From: Sugiyamaella lignohabitans
Taxonomy: Eukaryota; Ascomycota; Dipodascomycetes; Dipodascales; Trichomonascaceae
DNA length: 64,000 bases
Direction of reading: 5' to 3'
Assembly: GCF_001640025.1 (NCBI RefSeq)
Contig: NC_031672.1
Span: 5,866,847 to 5,930,846, forward strand
The position numbers were made by a program, and so were the translations under genes. This document shows positions 9,642 to 18,851 of this stretch, piece by piece (within the stretch, counting starts at the first letter, position 1; every line of letters starts with the position of its first letter). The notes beneath the pieces were generated by a model, which was given only the letters and a program-made list of their open reading frames with translations, had not been told where the DNA came from and ran no database searches.

Positions 9642-10685
9642 ATGCAATTTGAAGTCATCACTGCCTTTATCTGCCTCGCTTGGCTTGCGAAAGCCACTCC
9701 GGTTCCCCTAGAGGAACGTGCAAGTTCCTCGCTCAACTCCATTGCCGTTGCAGCTGGCAAGAAGTTTTTCGGTACGGCCACCAACCAAGACCAGTTTAAC
9801 GATGCATCCTATGTAGATGTTATGCTCGCACAATTTGGCTCTCTTACTCCTGCTAATGTACAGAAGTGGCAGTACACTGAACCAAGTCAAGGAAGTTATG
9901 ATTACTCTCAGGGTGACTCATTTGCAAGTTACGCAGCTGAGAATGGCAAGATATTATGCTGTGATAACCTCGTATGGTACCAGCAGTACCCCTCCTGGAT
10001 AGACTCGCAAAGCTGGACAGCCGAGTCTCTTAGTGAAGTGATGACTAACCACATTACTTCTGAAGTCAGTCACTACAAAGGAAAGTGCTATTCTTGGAAC
10101 GTTGTCAATGAAGCTTTTAACGATGATGGAACCTGGAGAGAAAATGTCTTCTACAATACTATTGGTGAAGACTACATTGCTCAGAGTTTCGCTGCTGCCG
10201 CTGCTGCTGATCCCAATGCCATTCTTTACTATAATGACTACAATATCGAGTCACCTGGTGCAAAGGCTACAGCCGTTGAAAACTTGATTTCTTCCTTGAA
10301 GAGTCAAGGTATTAAGATTGATGCAGTGGGACTTGAGAGTCATTTTATCGTCGGAGAAACACCCTCTTTGTCGCAACAGCAACAGCAGATGCAAGCCTAT
10401 GCAAATCTTGGTGTAGATGTATTTGTAACTGAACTCGATGTCAGGTTCAGCTCTCTACCACCAACTGAACAAGGTCTTCAACAGCAGTCTGAAGACTACC
10501 AAGCATCTGTTGGAGCTTGTGCTGCACTTGGATCCAAATGTCCTGCGATTAGTGTTTGGGATTTCGATGATACTTATTCTTGGATTCCCAGCACCTTTTC
10601 TGGTCAAGGTGATGCCGATTTGTACTGGGCCAATCTGACTGCTAAGCCTGCACTTGCTGGAATTGAAAGTGTGTTGGTTGCCTAG
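9642..10685 (+). CDS. secreted endo-1,4-beta-xylanase, glycoside hydrolase family 10
   Basis: Cleaves xylan outside the cell. 347 residues. A signal peptide (hydrophobic to about residue 18, then TPVPLEER) ends in ER, possibly a pro-peptide site. GH10 landmarks: acid/base Glu157 in WNVVNEAF, nucleophile Glu264 in VTELDVR, KW at 75-76, YYNDYN at 196-201, GLESH at 230-234, and a C-terminal Trp in VWDFDD. Oddly, the near-invariant HTLVWH stretch reads DNLVWY (108-113), so both His are replaced, by Asp and Tyr. There is no carbohydrate-binding module. A Gln run (245-249) lies in a loop. Both catalytic acids remain, so I expect a hydrolase, but substrate binding near the cleavage point may be altered. 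The downstream neighbour converges on it with a 145-base gap. Confidence 0.92.
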   Translation: MQFEVITAFICLAWLAKATPVPLEERASSSLNSIAVAAGKKFFGTATNQDQFNDASYVDVMLAQFGSLTPANVQKWQYTEPSQGSYDYSQGDSFASYAAENGKILCCDNLVWYQQYPSWIDSQSWTAESLSEVMTNHITSEVSHYKGKCYSWNVVNEAFNDDGTWRENVFYNTIGEDYIAQSFAAAAAADPNAILYYNDYNIESPGAKATAVENLISSLKSQGIKIDAVGLESHFIVGETPSLSQQQQQMQAYANLGVDVFVTELDVRFSSLPPTEQGLQQQSEDYQASVGACAALGSKCPAISVWDFDDTYSWIPSTFSGQGDADLYWANLTAKPALAGIESVLVA

Positions 10686-10830
10686 GTTCCAACTGGTCGA
10701 CATGATTCTAATATTTCATCTTATAACAAGCCTTATATCAAATATATCTCTAGCTCATTATCTTCTCATAAATAGTTCTATTTACAACAGTCTATGCACA
10801 CGCATTCTAATAATCTCATGATGATGCCTA

Positions 10831-12306
10831 TTATAGAATTTCTTCAGCAGTTAAATCACTTTTGATACGAAACGGTTTATTTCGCCATAAAATCTTATGA
10901 CCACACATAGCAATAACCCATATAGGTAGTGCAAGCACCTCACGCAGAATCCATATAGGCAGCCACGATGTCAGGAATGGCCTGGTTTTAGTAGTCGAGT
11001 ATTCTGGGGAGTAATATGGAGAAACAAAGAATGGGCTATTTGTATGTTCCATATTCGAGTATTGGATCAGGTTATGAAAGTGCCAGTAGTCAGATGCACA
11101 CCATATGCTCAAGTGAGTGATAAAAAATATCCAACTAAAGTATGACGCAGTTTCATTGCTTAGCCACAAGACCGAAATCGCGAAACTGCCAAAGATACCG
11201 CACAGAAAACATTCTGTGGTCGGTTCCAGTAGAGTGGCAGCAAGGACCATATATCTTCGTACTCGCAACCACCTGATCCTTCTCGAAACATACCCTTCAA
11301 AGTCGACATTGGCAAGAGGCTGTACTACAGAGTCGCCAGTCAGGGCAGTGCGACCACCTGCTTTCCATAAAGCATCAGCAATCATGTTGTCTTCAGCAAT
11401 GTACTGCGCAAACACTCTAATTCCATGTCCCTTTTGCTTGCCACTCGCCCTGTCCAAGTCGGATCGGCGATACAAATTGGACTTGCCCATCACACATGGA
11501 GCAATGGCCACAGCATTGATGGCCGAATAAAATTTTGAGTGGGCAGTTAGCATGAACATCTCATCTAGCTTAGAACCCCAATTGTTATCCCAGGCAGATA
11601 CGATAGACATGCACATTGGCAGATGATGGACAAGCTGGATGTTTGGAGCTTTATAAAACGCGTCTACAGATCGAGCTAATGTACCAGGTGCAACCCACAC
11701 ATTCGAATCAAGTACCCAAATAATATCATATTTGGCTTGTTCATAACCCTGGGCAAGGTTGTTGATTTTTGGATTGGGTCCATAATGACCCTCGCCAATT
11801 AGAATTTTAGCATCCACATAGGGAAATTGTCCTATTAATCTTTGTGCGACCTGAACAGCAGGGTCTGATTCAGATGCAATGCAAAATATGATTTCAAATT
11901 TGGGATAATCTTGAGAAAAAGCCGATGTCAAACACGCTTCCATTTCCGTGTCAATCCCCTTTAAAGGACGCAGAATCGTTACACCTTCAGATCCAGTAAC
12001 CGCCTCTCTAGTGACTACTGGAGATATTTGAGTATACTTTTTCCTCACAACAATTAGGCCTAGCGAGCTGAGGAGCACTATAACCCCATACCATACGAAA
12101 CAAAGTATTGCAAATACCCTAACTATCCAGATATGATTATTCTCCTGGATTGATGAGCTTGAAACATTTCGGATCATATTCTGAATGTTCTCATAGGTTT
12201 TGCTGCTAGGATCATTATCATGGGCCAAAACACCGGCCAAAACGGGGAAGGTAATGGTAGACAGGGCTGCTACCAGCGCTAGTCGTTTAAAAAAAACCAG
12301 CGCCAT
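10831..12306 (-). CDS. HSX11: ceramide glucosyltransferase (glucosylceramide synthase, GT21)
   Basis: Transfers glucose from UDP-glucose to ceramide on the cytosolic face of the Golgi, making glucosylceramide. This pathway is absent from Saccharomyces cerevisiae but present in Candida, Yarrowia relatives and filamentous fungi. 491 residues. The N-terminus has a hydrophobic stretch (residues 8-27) and a membrane segment (about 60-87). The glycosyltransferase core shows Asp200 in VLDSN, Glu305-Asp306 in EDNMIADALW, and RRIRW at 342-346, matching the D1/D2/D3/(Q/R)xxRW signature of the family. C-terminal hydrophobic segments follow from about 370. Start ATG 12306 is the first Met in frame. Confidence 0.93.
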   Translation of the reverse strand: MALVFFKRLALVAALSTITFPVLAGVLAHDNDPSSKTYENIQNMIRNVSSSSIQENNHIWIVRVFAILCFVWYGVIVLLSSLGLIVVRKKYTQISPVVTREAVTGSEGVTILRPLKGIDTEMEACLTSAFSQDYPKFEIIFCIASESDPAVQVAQRLIGQFPYVDAKILIGEGHYGPNPKINNLAQGYEQAKYDIIWVLDSNVWVAPGTLARSVDAFYKAPNIQLVHHLPMCMSIVSAWDNNWGSKLDEMFMLTAHSKFYSAINAVAIAPCVMGKSNLYRRSDLDRASGKQKGHGIRVFAQYIAEDNMIADALWKAGGRTALTGDSVVQPLANVDFEGYVSRRIRWLRVRRYMVLAATLLEPTTECFLCGIFGSFAISVLWLSNETASYFSWIFFITHLSIWCASDYWHFHNLIQYSNMEHTNSPFFVSPYYSPEYSTTKTRPFLTSWLPIWILREVLALPIWVIAMCGHKILWRNKPFRIKSDLTAEEIL

Positions 12307-13027
12307 TATGTATAATTCTTTTATGCTGTATTCAAAATTGTCGAATAATCCAACGATATCTTTAAAAAGCTTTTCACAATCTTTTTCTTGTGAATACTTT
12401 CACACTGGTCAAATATTATTCAGCGACAGTGTGCTACCCAATTCTCTGTTCTCTATAGTCCTCGAATCTCTTAACAAAATCCCTCACTGAGGTATATATA
12501 ATACCTAACACATTCTCTTCAAACCAAGGAATTAATCAAAGAAAAAACAATTATTAATAGTAAAGAATTGTGAGAATCACAGGTGCCGGTAAATCCGATC
12601 CATCCATGTCATGAAAATTAAATCGTGCATGATATGCGAAATCGCGTCGTGAAAGTGCATGAGGTTAGAGTTTATGCTCACACAGATCAGCCCTACCGTG
12701 AGTTCTGGATCAGGATCTTTGGTTATAAAACAAAAAAAAAAAATAACAGCAGTTAATAAATAAGAAATAAAAATAGAAATAGCAGACACATCAAGAATTG
12801 GAAATTCTGGCATCATAAATCATACTAGAGTTAAGTAATTGAATAGAGCATTGAGGAGCCATTAACCAATGTATATTCGTAAGAACACCTGAACCACTGT
12901 AAAAGGAAAGTAATAATTAAAAAAGTCATTCCCTTGATAAATACAGATCAGATTCGGATGGCATATCGAAACTCACCCAATCATAACAATTTTTTCCTAG
13001 TTGCCCTTACTGGGACTAATATTGTTG
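12307..13027. other. intergenic, no supported gene
   Basis: Upstream of HSX11. A 79-codon frame on the minus strand (12577-12816) encodes a hydrophobic peptide, but part of it is a poly-A/poly-T run and nothing supports it. TATATATAA near 12494 and a 12-base A run near 12731 are the visible features. Confidence 0.4.
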
Positions 13028-13495
13028 TCATGTACACCCTCCATTCTCTTCTGTGTATCTTGATTTTTCAATAAGAATAGAACCAAGCTTCAAATTCAGC
13101 CTCGATTTCTCTCCTAATACCTTAATAACATGTGGATCTCCAAAGCCTTCTGTGTCACGAACAGATTCTATTGACAATACATCCACGGTTTGCCTACCTA
13201 CCCAGTAACCAGTGACAAGAATTATCATCCCTCGGGCAATTACCGGTTTAAGAAGATGGGTGTTATGGACTCGCGAGATACTTTTCAGTGTTATGAAGAA
13301 TTGTTCTTCACTAGGTTGCTGTGGATATGACGACTCCTTGAGTAGAGTAGGCAATTCCTGGGCTTCTATTGAATCAAGATTAGATAAATAACCCTGTGAC
13401 ACTGCGTAGAACCTGACTTTAGCAGGAGCAGCAGCATTGACTCTCAGGACATCTGGATTGTTGTGAATAATATCACTTACCAGCAACAGGTACAT
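13028..13495 (-). CDS. hypothetical protein, 155 residues
   Basis: Unrecognised. The translation has ordinary mixed composition (no low complexity) and alternating hydrophobic stretches such as GMIILVTGYWVGRQTVDVLSIESV, suggestive of a small beta-rich fold. An OB-fold is possible but unproven. ATG 13495 begins MYLLLVSDIIHNN; the frame stays open about 31 codons further upstream without another ATG, so an upstream exon could exist. The sequence GTAAGT just after the start codon resembles a donor, but no CTAAC-type acceptor follows at a useful distance. Divergent to RLP24. Confidence 0.45.
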   Translation of the reverse strand: MYLLLVSDIIHNNPDVLRVNAAAPAKVRFYAVSQGYLSNLDSIEAQELPTLLKESSYPQQPSEEQFFITLKSISRVHNTHLLKPVIARGMIILVTGYWVGRQTVDVLSIESVRDTEGFGDPHVIKVLGEKSRLNLKLGSILIEKSRYTEENGGCT

Positions 13496-13932
13496 TACAC
13501 AAAGTGCACAGTATTTAATGTTAATGTTGTTGTTTGGATCAGTAGCAGCAGCTCGCGTATTGAGAGCTAGCGCCGTACTACCAGAATGTCAGTTATATGG
13601 CTTCGACTGTGGACAGCCTCAAATTTATTTGATCTTAAGCCATATTCAGGGACTGGATCCACTTTGTAGCTTTAATATTTTTATTCTATAGTATTAATAG
13701 AAATCCCATCCCTGGTCAGACAACCAGCCTCTGAAACGGCCACCCTCGAGAACTACGCAGGGTCCAGGTATATGTGCGGCTCGATGTCTATCTGTTTAGC
13801 AAAATTTTTTTCTTATCGGGGAAACGCTATGCATTGCATTTTATTTTTTTTTTGTGAAATTTTCTGTGGCTTGATCTAACGGCAGGTAACTTCTTACTTG
13901 AACCAGAATACCCATATTTCAAAAATAAAGAA
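13496..13932. promoter_or_regulatory. divergent promoter, hypothetical gene and RLP24
   Basis: ACGCAGGGTC at 13755-13764 matches a motif that recurs in other intergenic regions (see findings). Poly-T near 13846. No other gene seen. Confidence 0.35.
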
Positions 13933-14688
13933 ATGAGAGTATACAACTGTCATTTTTGCTCGTCACCGGTTTACGTAAGTAATATTATCTGGTATTGGTT
14001 TGGAAGGTAGAGAGAATAGGCTATTTAAAAATTTGCCCTTTCTGACTAAAACCATTTGGTGGTGCTAGCAGAGACAGGAATGAAGATATGATTATGTTCT
14101 TGTCATGATATATGAATAGAGTACTAACAATATTAGCCCGGTCACGGTATCATGTTCGTTAGAAATGACGCCAAGGAGTTCAGATTTTGTCGTTCGAAAT
14201 GTCATAAGAACTTCAAGCTGAAGAGAAATCCCCGTAAACTCAGATGGACCAAGGCTTTCCGTAAGGCTGCTGGTAAGGAGATGGTTGTTGACTCTACATT
14301 AGCCTTCAATGCCCGTAGACACGTTCCAGTTAGATACAACCGTGAGCTCGTTGCTGAGACTTTGCATGCTATGGCCCGGGTTGAGGAAATCAGACAAAAG
14401 AGAGAAAGAGCCTTCTATAAGAACAGAATGCGTGGTAATAAGGAGAGACAAAAGGAACAGGACAGAAAGCTTGTCGAAGCCAATCCCGAACTATTACGGC
14501 AAAGAGATGTGGAACTTTCCAGACAAGCTGCCAAGGAAGCTGCTGCTCAAGAAGACAGCGAGATGGAGTACAGCGAAGAAGAAGAGTTCCAATCCGAAGA
14601 AGAAGAACAACAACAAAAGGTTGCTATTATGGTCAAGAACAAAAAGAAGCGATCCAAGGTTCAAGCTGGTGGAATGGATTTGGACTAA
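13933..14688 (+). CDS. RLP24: ribosome biogenesis protein Rlp24 (60S assembly, eL24-like), two exons
   Basis: Essential pre-60S factor; occupies the eL24 site and recruits and stimulates the AAA-ATPase Drg1, which removes it in the cytoplasm. Exon 1 is 13933-13974 ([14 protein letters not shown]) and exon 2 is 14137-14688; intron 13975-14136 has donor GTAAGT and branch TACTAACA about 10 bases before the AG. Joined, it gives 197 residues (yeast 199). The eL24 zinc finger is complete: Cys6, Cys9, Cys32, Cys36. The C-terminus has the long basic/acidic tail ([19 protein letters not shown], then KNKKKR) that separates Rlp24 from ribosomal eL24. Without exon 1 two zinc ligands would be missing, which supports the splice. 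Confidence 0.96.
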
Positions 14689-15490
14689 TCTGTCTCACTA
14701 TGTATGCATTTTGATTTAAAAGAACAGAGCCCGGTCACTCTCATGATATCTTATATACGCCTTGAAAACCGGGAATCGTGGTTCTGTTTTTAGTTAATTT
14801 ATTTTTTGAATAGAAAAGTTGTTTTTTATATGATGTTATACAACGAGGTTGCAGTTTGTCAGGCAAGCAGTGCCCCAGATCCAGTCGCTACTCTCGTTGC
14901 ACTGGACTCGTTATCACTAGCGAAATACACTTCTTTAAGTATATAAGAAATGGACTGTCATTCAGTGTAGTGGCATTCGCTGATTTCGAGGCATGCCGTA
15001 ATATGAACCGTCATGTATGTTTCAGGGCATTTATACACATGAAACACACGAAGTAGTGCCTTGTGCGCCAATATCTACTGCCAGTAAATTGAACTTTAAA
15101 TACTTGTACAATCAAGTAGGTATTTAAAACACATATTAAGACAAATGCCAGCTAAGGTATAAAAACTAGACTAAGTGGTTCAAGTCCAGTATCCTCTTTT
15201 TATCTGATGTGCCCGTAGAGCTAGAGCTATGGAAGTTATCTGGTTTTCTATTTTGCCAGTTATAGCTCTGTCAGTCGGTTTTTCAGAGCAAGCACTGTAT
15301 AGGCTTTGATTCAAGTGAGTTATCTTTGCCAACTTACGATTCGAATAATGTCTTGACAACAGCTTTGTCAAGTTGTGATTCTTATTCGACAAAGCAATCT
15401 TAGCCAAACTTCTAACTAATAGGACTACAAAAACGTGATACTTGCAATAAAACAACAATCCGATATTAGACACAACCTGGAAGAGATCTA
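14689..15490. other. intergenic, Pol III B-box-like sequence but no tRNA
   Basis: About 800 bases. GGTTCAAGTCC at 15177-15187 matches the tRNA B-box consensus and is followed by a T-run at 15195-15199. I could not fold a tRNA around it or find a convincing A box upstream. Otherwise AT-rich with no supported gene. Confidence 0.35.
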
Positions 15491-15697
15491 ATGGCACCCT
15501 GTTCGAACGTTCTCCTAGAAGCCAGTACGAAGCTCCATCGTACTGTTGACACAGTATTAGCAGAGTATGAATACCCCTGGGCAGATGTCCTCACAGTCAT
15601 CTCATTTATGCTCCTCATAACTATTATCATCATCACACTACATAAAACTAGCGGATCAGTGGCTCCTCCACCTCTAACGGTAGTAGTTCAGCGTTAA
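15491..15697 (+). CDS. possible small single-pass membrane protein
   Basis: 68 codons from an ATG to TAA. One hydrophobic segment (ISFMLLITIIIITL, about residues 37-50) follows a polar 35-residue N-terminus, and the tail is Pro/Val-rich. No family recognised. Small size and isolation make a chance frame possible. Confidence 0.3.
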   Translation: MAPCSNVLLEASTKLHRTVDTVLAEYEYPWADVLTVISFMLLITIIIITLHKTSGSVAPPPLTVVVQR

Positions 15698-16038
15698 TAT
15701 AAAATATATATTCCATTCCTCAGTCTGTTGAACGCAGGGTCGTAACGCAGGGTCGGTCGTGCGTGCCTAAACCTGGTGAATTATCCCAGACCCTGAAATT
15801 TCTCTTGCCGCATTTACTTCCATCCTGGATGTGCTGAAAATCATTCTCAGTTCTTTAGACAAATCATGAATATTAATAGTCAGAATCCCTTGGAATACAA
15901 ATGTCGCAGTTGAGAGCCGGATATCGGTCTTATAGTTACCATACCCTTACCCATGTGACATTTTGAACATGAAATTTGAGCGCCATCAAGTCTGATCCAG
16001 CTGCCAGCTTCACGACAGTCAAAGAAAAATTATAGAAA
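15698..16038. promoter_or_regulatory. PAM18 upstream region with a tandem 12-mer
   Basis: AACGCAGGGTCG occurs twice, at 15731-15742 and 15744-15755, separated by one base. The core GCAGGGTC recurs elsewhere between genes. No gene seen. Confidence 0.4.
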
Positions 16039-16678
16039 ATGTCCGAGTCGACGCAACAGCCAGCAAACGAAATCGGTTTCGCTGAAAAGACCTTTAATTC
16101 AGTGTCTGAATTCATCTCAGTAAGTTAAATCATAAAACAAAAAGTGTTTAGAAGTTTAAAAGGGCCGTGACTAACAGACTCAGGAACACCCAGTGATTTC
16201 GGGTGCTGGAGCTATTGCTGGATTTCTTGTCGTAAGTACCTCAAAAAATACTCGGTAATGGGTACTACAGTCTTGAATATTCTGTAGAATACTGTATATT
16301 TATTACAGGCCCGTTGGCTGTTGGAGCCAAGCGACAGAGTCGGGGAGAGGATAATTACCCCGCTACCGAAGTACATCCAAACGATTCACGGCAAGCCCGG
16401 TCACTAACTGGTCGCAGCTTAAATCAGCATTGAGAAAACCTGGCCCTGGTGTAGGAGGAAAGACCTTCTTCACTGGTGGATTTGAGGCTAAAATGACACC
16501 AAAGGAAGCCCTTCAAATCCTTAGTCTACGAGAGTCGACTTTGACCAAGGCCAGACTCAAGGATACTCATAGAAGAATTATGTTGGCTAATCACCCTGAT
16601 AAGGGCGGATCTCCTTACCTTGCAACCAAAATCAACGAGGCCAAGGATTTACTGGAAAAGAGAGGCAGCTTCCGATAA
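16039..16678 (+). CDS. PAM18: J-protein of the mitochondrial import motor, Pam18/Tim14, three exons
   Basis: Inner-membrane J-protein that stimulates mtHsp70 at the TIM23 channel. Preferred exons: 16039-16119, 16184-16231, 16418-16678, giving 129 residues. Exon 2 encodes EHPVISGAGAIAGFLV, matching the EHPVITG that opens the yeast membrane segment. Exon 3 encodes the J domain with HPD in NHPDKGGSPYLATKINEAK, nearly identical to yeast Pam18. Introns use GTAAGT donors and CTAAC branch sites (16171-16175 and about 16404-16408). The membrane segment is then short. A longer alternative uses an exon 16309-16390 after an acceptor TTACAG and a GC donor, splicing to 16428, and gives 153 residues with a fuller membrane segment; it needs a 37-base intron and lacks a CTAAC at its first acceptor. 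The family is certain; the middle of the gene model is not. Confidence 0.88.
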
Positions 16679-17021
16679 ATTGACCGCGCAACTGATACAA
16701 TTATTAATTTCTGTCTGCATCATCACCACCTCTCTAACGCCATCTTGTAATATATATTGCCCCATGTTTCTATTTTGTACATAACTAGTTTATCTTTTCT
16801 TCATTCGAGTATTTCAAGACTCGGCGTGATAAATCTGCCGAGCCTTTGTAGTGCCTTCGAGTTTGTACTTCCAGTGCAGTCCCAGAGACAAAACTCAAAT
16901 ACCTTTGCTAATCAGCACTTATAGCTACTTACATCCTACTGAGTGCCATGATTCACGGAAAAAAAAATTTAGTTAACTCGTTATGCTATAACAATATACA
17001 TTACTGTTGGGTATGAGCTAA
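16679..17021. other. convergent gap PAM18 / RBG2
   Basis: About 340 bases holding the 3-prime ends of two genes. AT-rich, with TGTAATATATATTG near 16746 and an A-run near 16961. No gene or repeat module seen. Confidence 0.4.
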
Positions 17022-18128
17022 TTATTTTGTAAAAATAGAGACAACATCTTCATCTTCTATCAGATGCTGAAGACCACATTTTTGCGGACTGTGTTTGGCA
17101 GATGCACCCCATACAAGAGCATATCTGAATTTGGATTTGAAATCTCGGTGAATGGCATCACAGACATCTTCTATCGAATTGTGTGCCTTTCGGATAACCA
17201 TAGGTTCTGAAAAGTTCGGGGCAACACCCTTACGTTTAGTGAAAATGCGAAGTAATGATAAGTCTGCCCAGATCCGTTCTAGAAGATCATCTATACCCAA
17301 GTCCATAGACACGGAAATAACCACAGTATTGGGTTGACGAGCCAATCGATCAGTTTCTTCGAGTGACACAGCGTCAATTTTGTTGTAACAGTAAAGACAT
17401 GGGATATATGACCGATGGTTGGCATTAATGACATCAATAAAATCTTCAACAGTCACCTCTGGGTCTCGAATGAGAACATCAGCATTATGAATCTTGTAGT
17501 CTCGGAGGATATTGCCTACCATCTTCTCATCCAGATATTTAGGTGGAGATGTGGCATTGAATTTCAACCCACCAGCCTTTTTGATTTTAAAATATACATT
17601 TGGTCGTTCTTTGTTGAGACGAATACCTACAGCCTCCAATTCACGCTCCAAGATAGCCCGTTGCTCATCTGACTTTGTAGCATCCAAAACCATGAGAATC
17701 AAATCTGCAGTCTTCGCCGTTGAGACAACTTGTCTACCTCTTCCCTTGCCTTCAGAAGCTCCCTGAATAATACCTGGTAAATCTAAGATTTGGATTTCTG
17801 ATCCGTTGTATTCCAACACGCCTGGTACCGATGTTAAGGTCGTGAAAGCATATTGAGCGACCTCTGATTTGGTCTTGGTGATTTTAGATAATAGTGAAGA
17901 TTTACCAACGGATGGGAAACCAATAAGTGCGACTCTGGCGTCTCCACTTTTCGATACTTCAAATCCCTGGCCGGGAGAAGAAGACGATCCTGGTGGGGGT
18001 TCAAGCAGCTGCTGTCTATACCGAGCTAGCTTACCCTTTAGCAGACCAATATGATACTCGGTTGCTTTATTTTTTTGAGTTCGAGCAAGCTCTTCCTGAA
18101 TTTGTGTAATCTTCTCCAGAATTCCCAT
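17022..18128 (-). CDS. RBG2: developmentally regulated GTPase of the DRG2 branch
   Basis: Translation-associated GTPase; yeast Rbg2 works with Gir2 and binds ribosomes. 368 residues, the length of yeast Rbg2. The N-terminal helix-turn-helix has the ARTQKNKAT signature (residues 15-23). G1 GFPSVGKS is at 70-77, G3 DLPG at 116-119, G4 NKID near 247, and the C-terminal TGS domain covers about 290-368, ending in the family sequence [23 protein letters not shown] at the start and [13 protein letters not shown] in the middle are closer to Rbg2/DRG2 than to Rbg1/DRG1 from family memory. Divergent to SDH6 with 200 bases between starts. Confidence 0.94.
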   Translation of the reverse strand: MGILEKITQIQEELARTQKNKATEYHIGLLKGKLARYRQQLLEPPPGSSSSPGQGFEVSKSGDARVALIGFPSVGKSSLLSKITKTKSEVAQYAFTTLTSVPGVLEYNGSEIQILDLPGIIQGASEGKGRGRQVVSTAKTADLILMVLDATKSDEQRAILERELEAVGIRLNKERPNVYFKIKKAGGLKFNATSPPKYLDEKMVGNILRDYKIHNADVLIRDPEVTVEDFIDVINANHRSYIPCLYCYNKIDAVSLEETDRLARQPNTVVISVSMDLGIDDLLERIWADLSLLRIFTKRKGVAPNFSEPMVIRKAHNSIEDVCDAIHRDFKSKFRYALVWGASAKHSPQKCGLQHLIEDEDVVSIFTK

Positions 18129-18203
18129 TGTATTAGTTGAAGTGGTTAAGATTGAGCTCTTTCGATTTGATCCCGTTCACCTCTGGGTTATAAATTTACC
18201 AGC

Positions 18204-18328
18204 ATGAAAAGCCCCATAGCTTCACCATCCGGGTAAGTTTAGAGTTCTATGGTCAAATCATGCAGGAGCTCAACTTGAACTGAAAATCTCATAGGCAGTC
18301 TGACAAACAGCTGTCTTCCCTATCTGAA
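18204..18328 (+). promoter_or_regulatory. SDH6 leader with possible spliced upstream ORF
   Basis: An upstream ATG (18204) opens MKSPIASPSG and reaches a donor-like GGGTAAGT at 18231. Unspliced it stops at once (TAA inside the donor). If spliced to the AG at 18309-18310 it reads on for six codons to a TGA that overlaps the SDH6 ATG in the sequence AAATGAAA. The acceptor lacks a perfect CTAAC (CTGAC instead). This is a candidate reinitiation uORF, not an established one. Confidence 0.35.
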
Positions 18329-18851
18329 ATGAAACATACTGGTCTTCAAAAAGATGGTTAGTAATAAGTAGTTACTTCTCGGTGCTTAGTAGCATGGACA
18401 AGTACTGATTCGAATGTCTTGACAGTACATGTAATCAACTGACACACTCCGCTTGCTCATTTCCACTGACGGGCTCCAGTCTTGTGAGCCTCTGACAAAT
18501 ATGGAGCACTGTTGCAAATGAAAGAAAGAGTGAGGAGGAGAGTCGATTTCAAACATTGTTGAGGTTGAATGTCATCAGCATTGGTAGTTTGGATACTTAC
18601 TACTGATTATTTAAGCTTACTGCTAACAATACTAACGAGCAGTACTGGCATTTTACCGCCAATGCATTCGCCAAATCCACAAGAAACCTGTTGATAACAG
18701 GCCAAACTTTCTGACATTTGTGCGCAAAAATTTTGCTCAATACTCGCACATTAGCAAAAGAGACGTGACCACAATTGAATTTCTACTTAGAAAGGGAAGT
18801 CATATGATGGAAATTTATGCCAATCCGAGTGTTCGAAATATCTCCAACTAG
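18329..18851 (+). CDS. SDH6: succinate dehydrogenase assembly factor 1 (LYR protein), two exons
   Basis: Sdh6/SDHAF1 protects and helps insert Fe-S clusters into the Sdh2 subunit of complex II in the matrix. Exon 1 18329-18356 (MKHTGLQKD plus one base) joins exon 2 18643-18851 across an intron with donor GTTAGT and two tandem CTAAC sites just before the acceptor GAGCAG. The product is 78 residues (yeast Sdh6 79) and aligns throughout: GLQKDVLAFYRQ contains the LYR-type tripeptide (FYR), and KRDVTTIEFLLRKG matches the yeast KDFTTIEHLLRVG stretch. The spliced codon restores the conserved Val before the helix. Identification is strong despite the small size. Confidence 0.93.

Noticed and set aside
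12577..12816. 79-codon hydrophobic frame on the minus strand
   Set aside because: Hydrophobicity comes partly from a poly-A/T run; no homology and no promoter logic.
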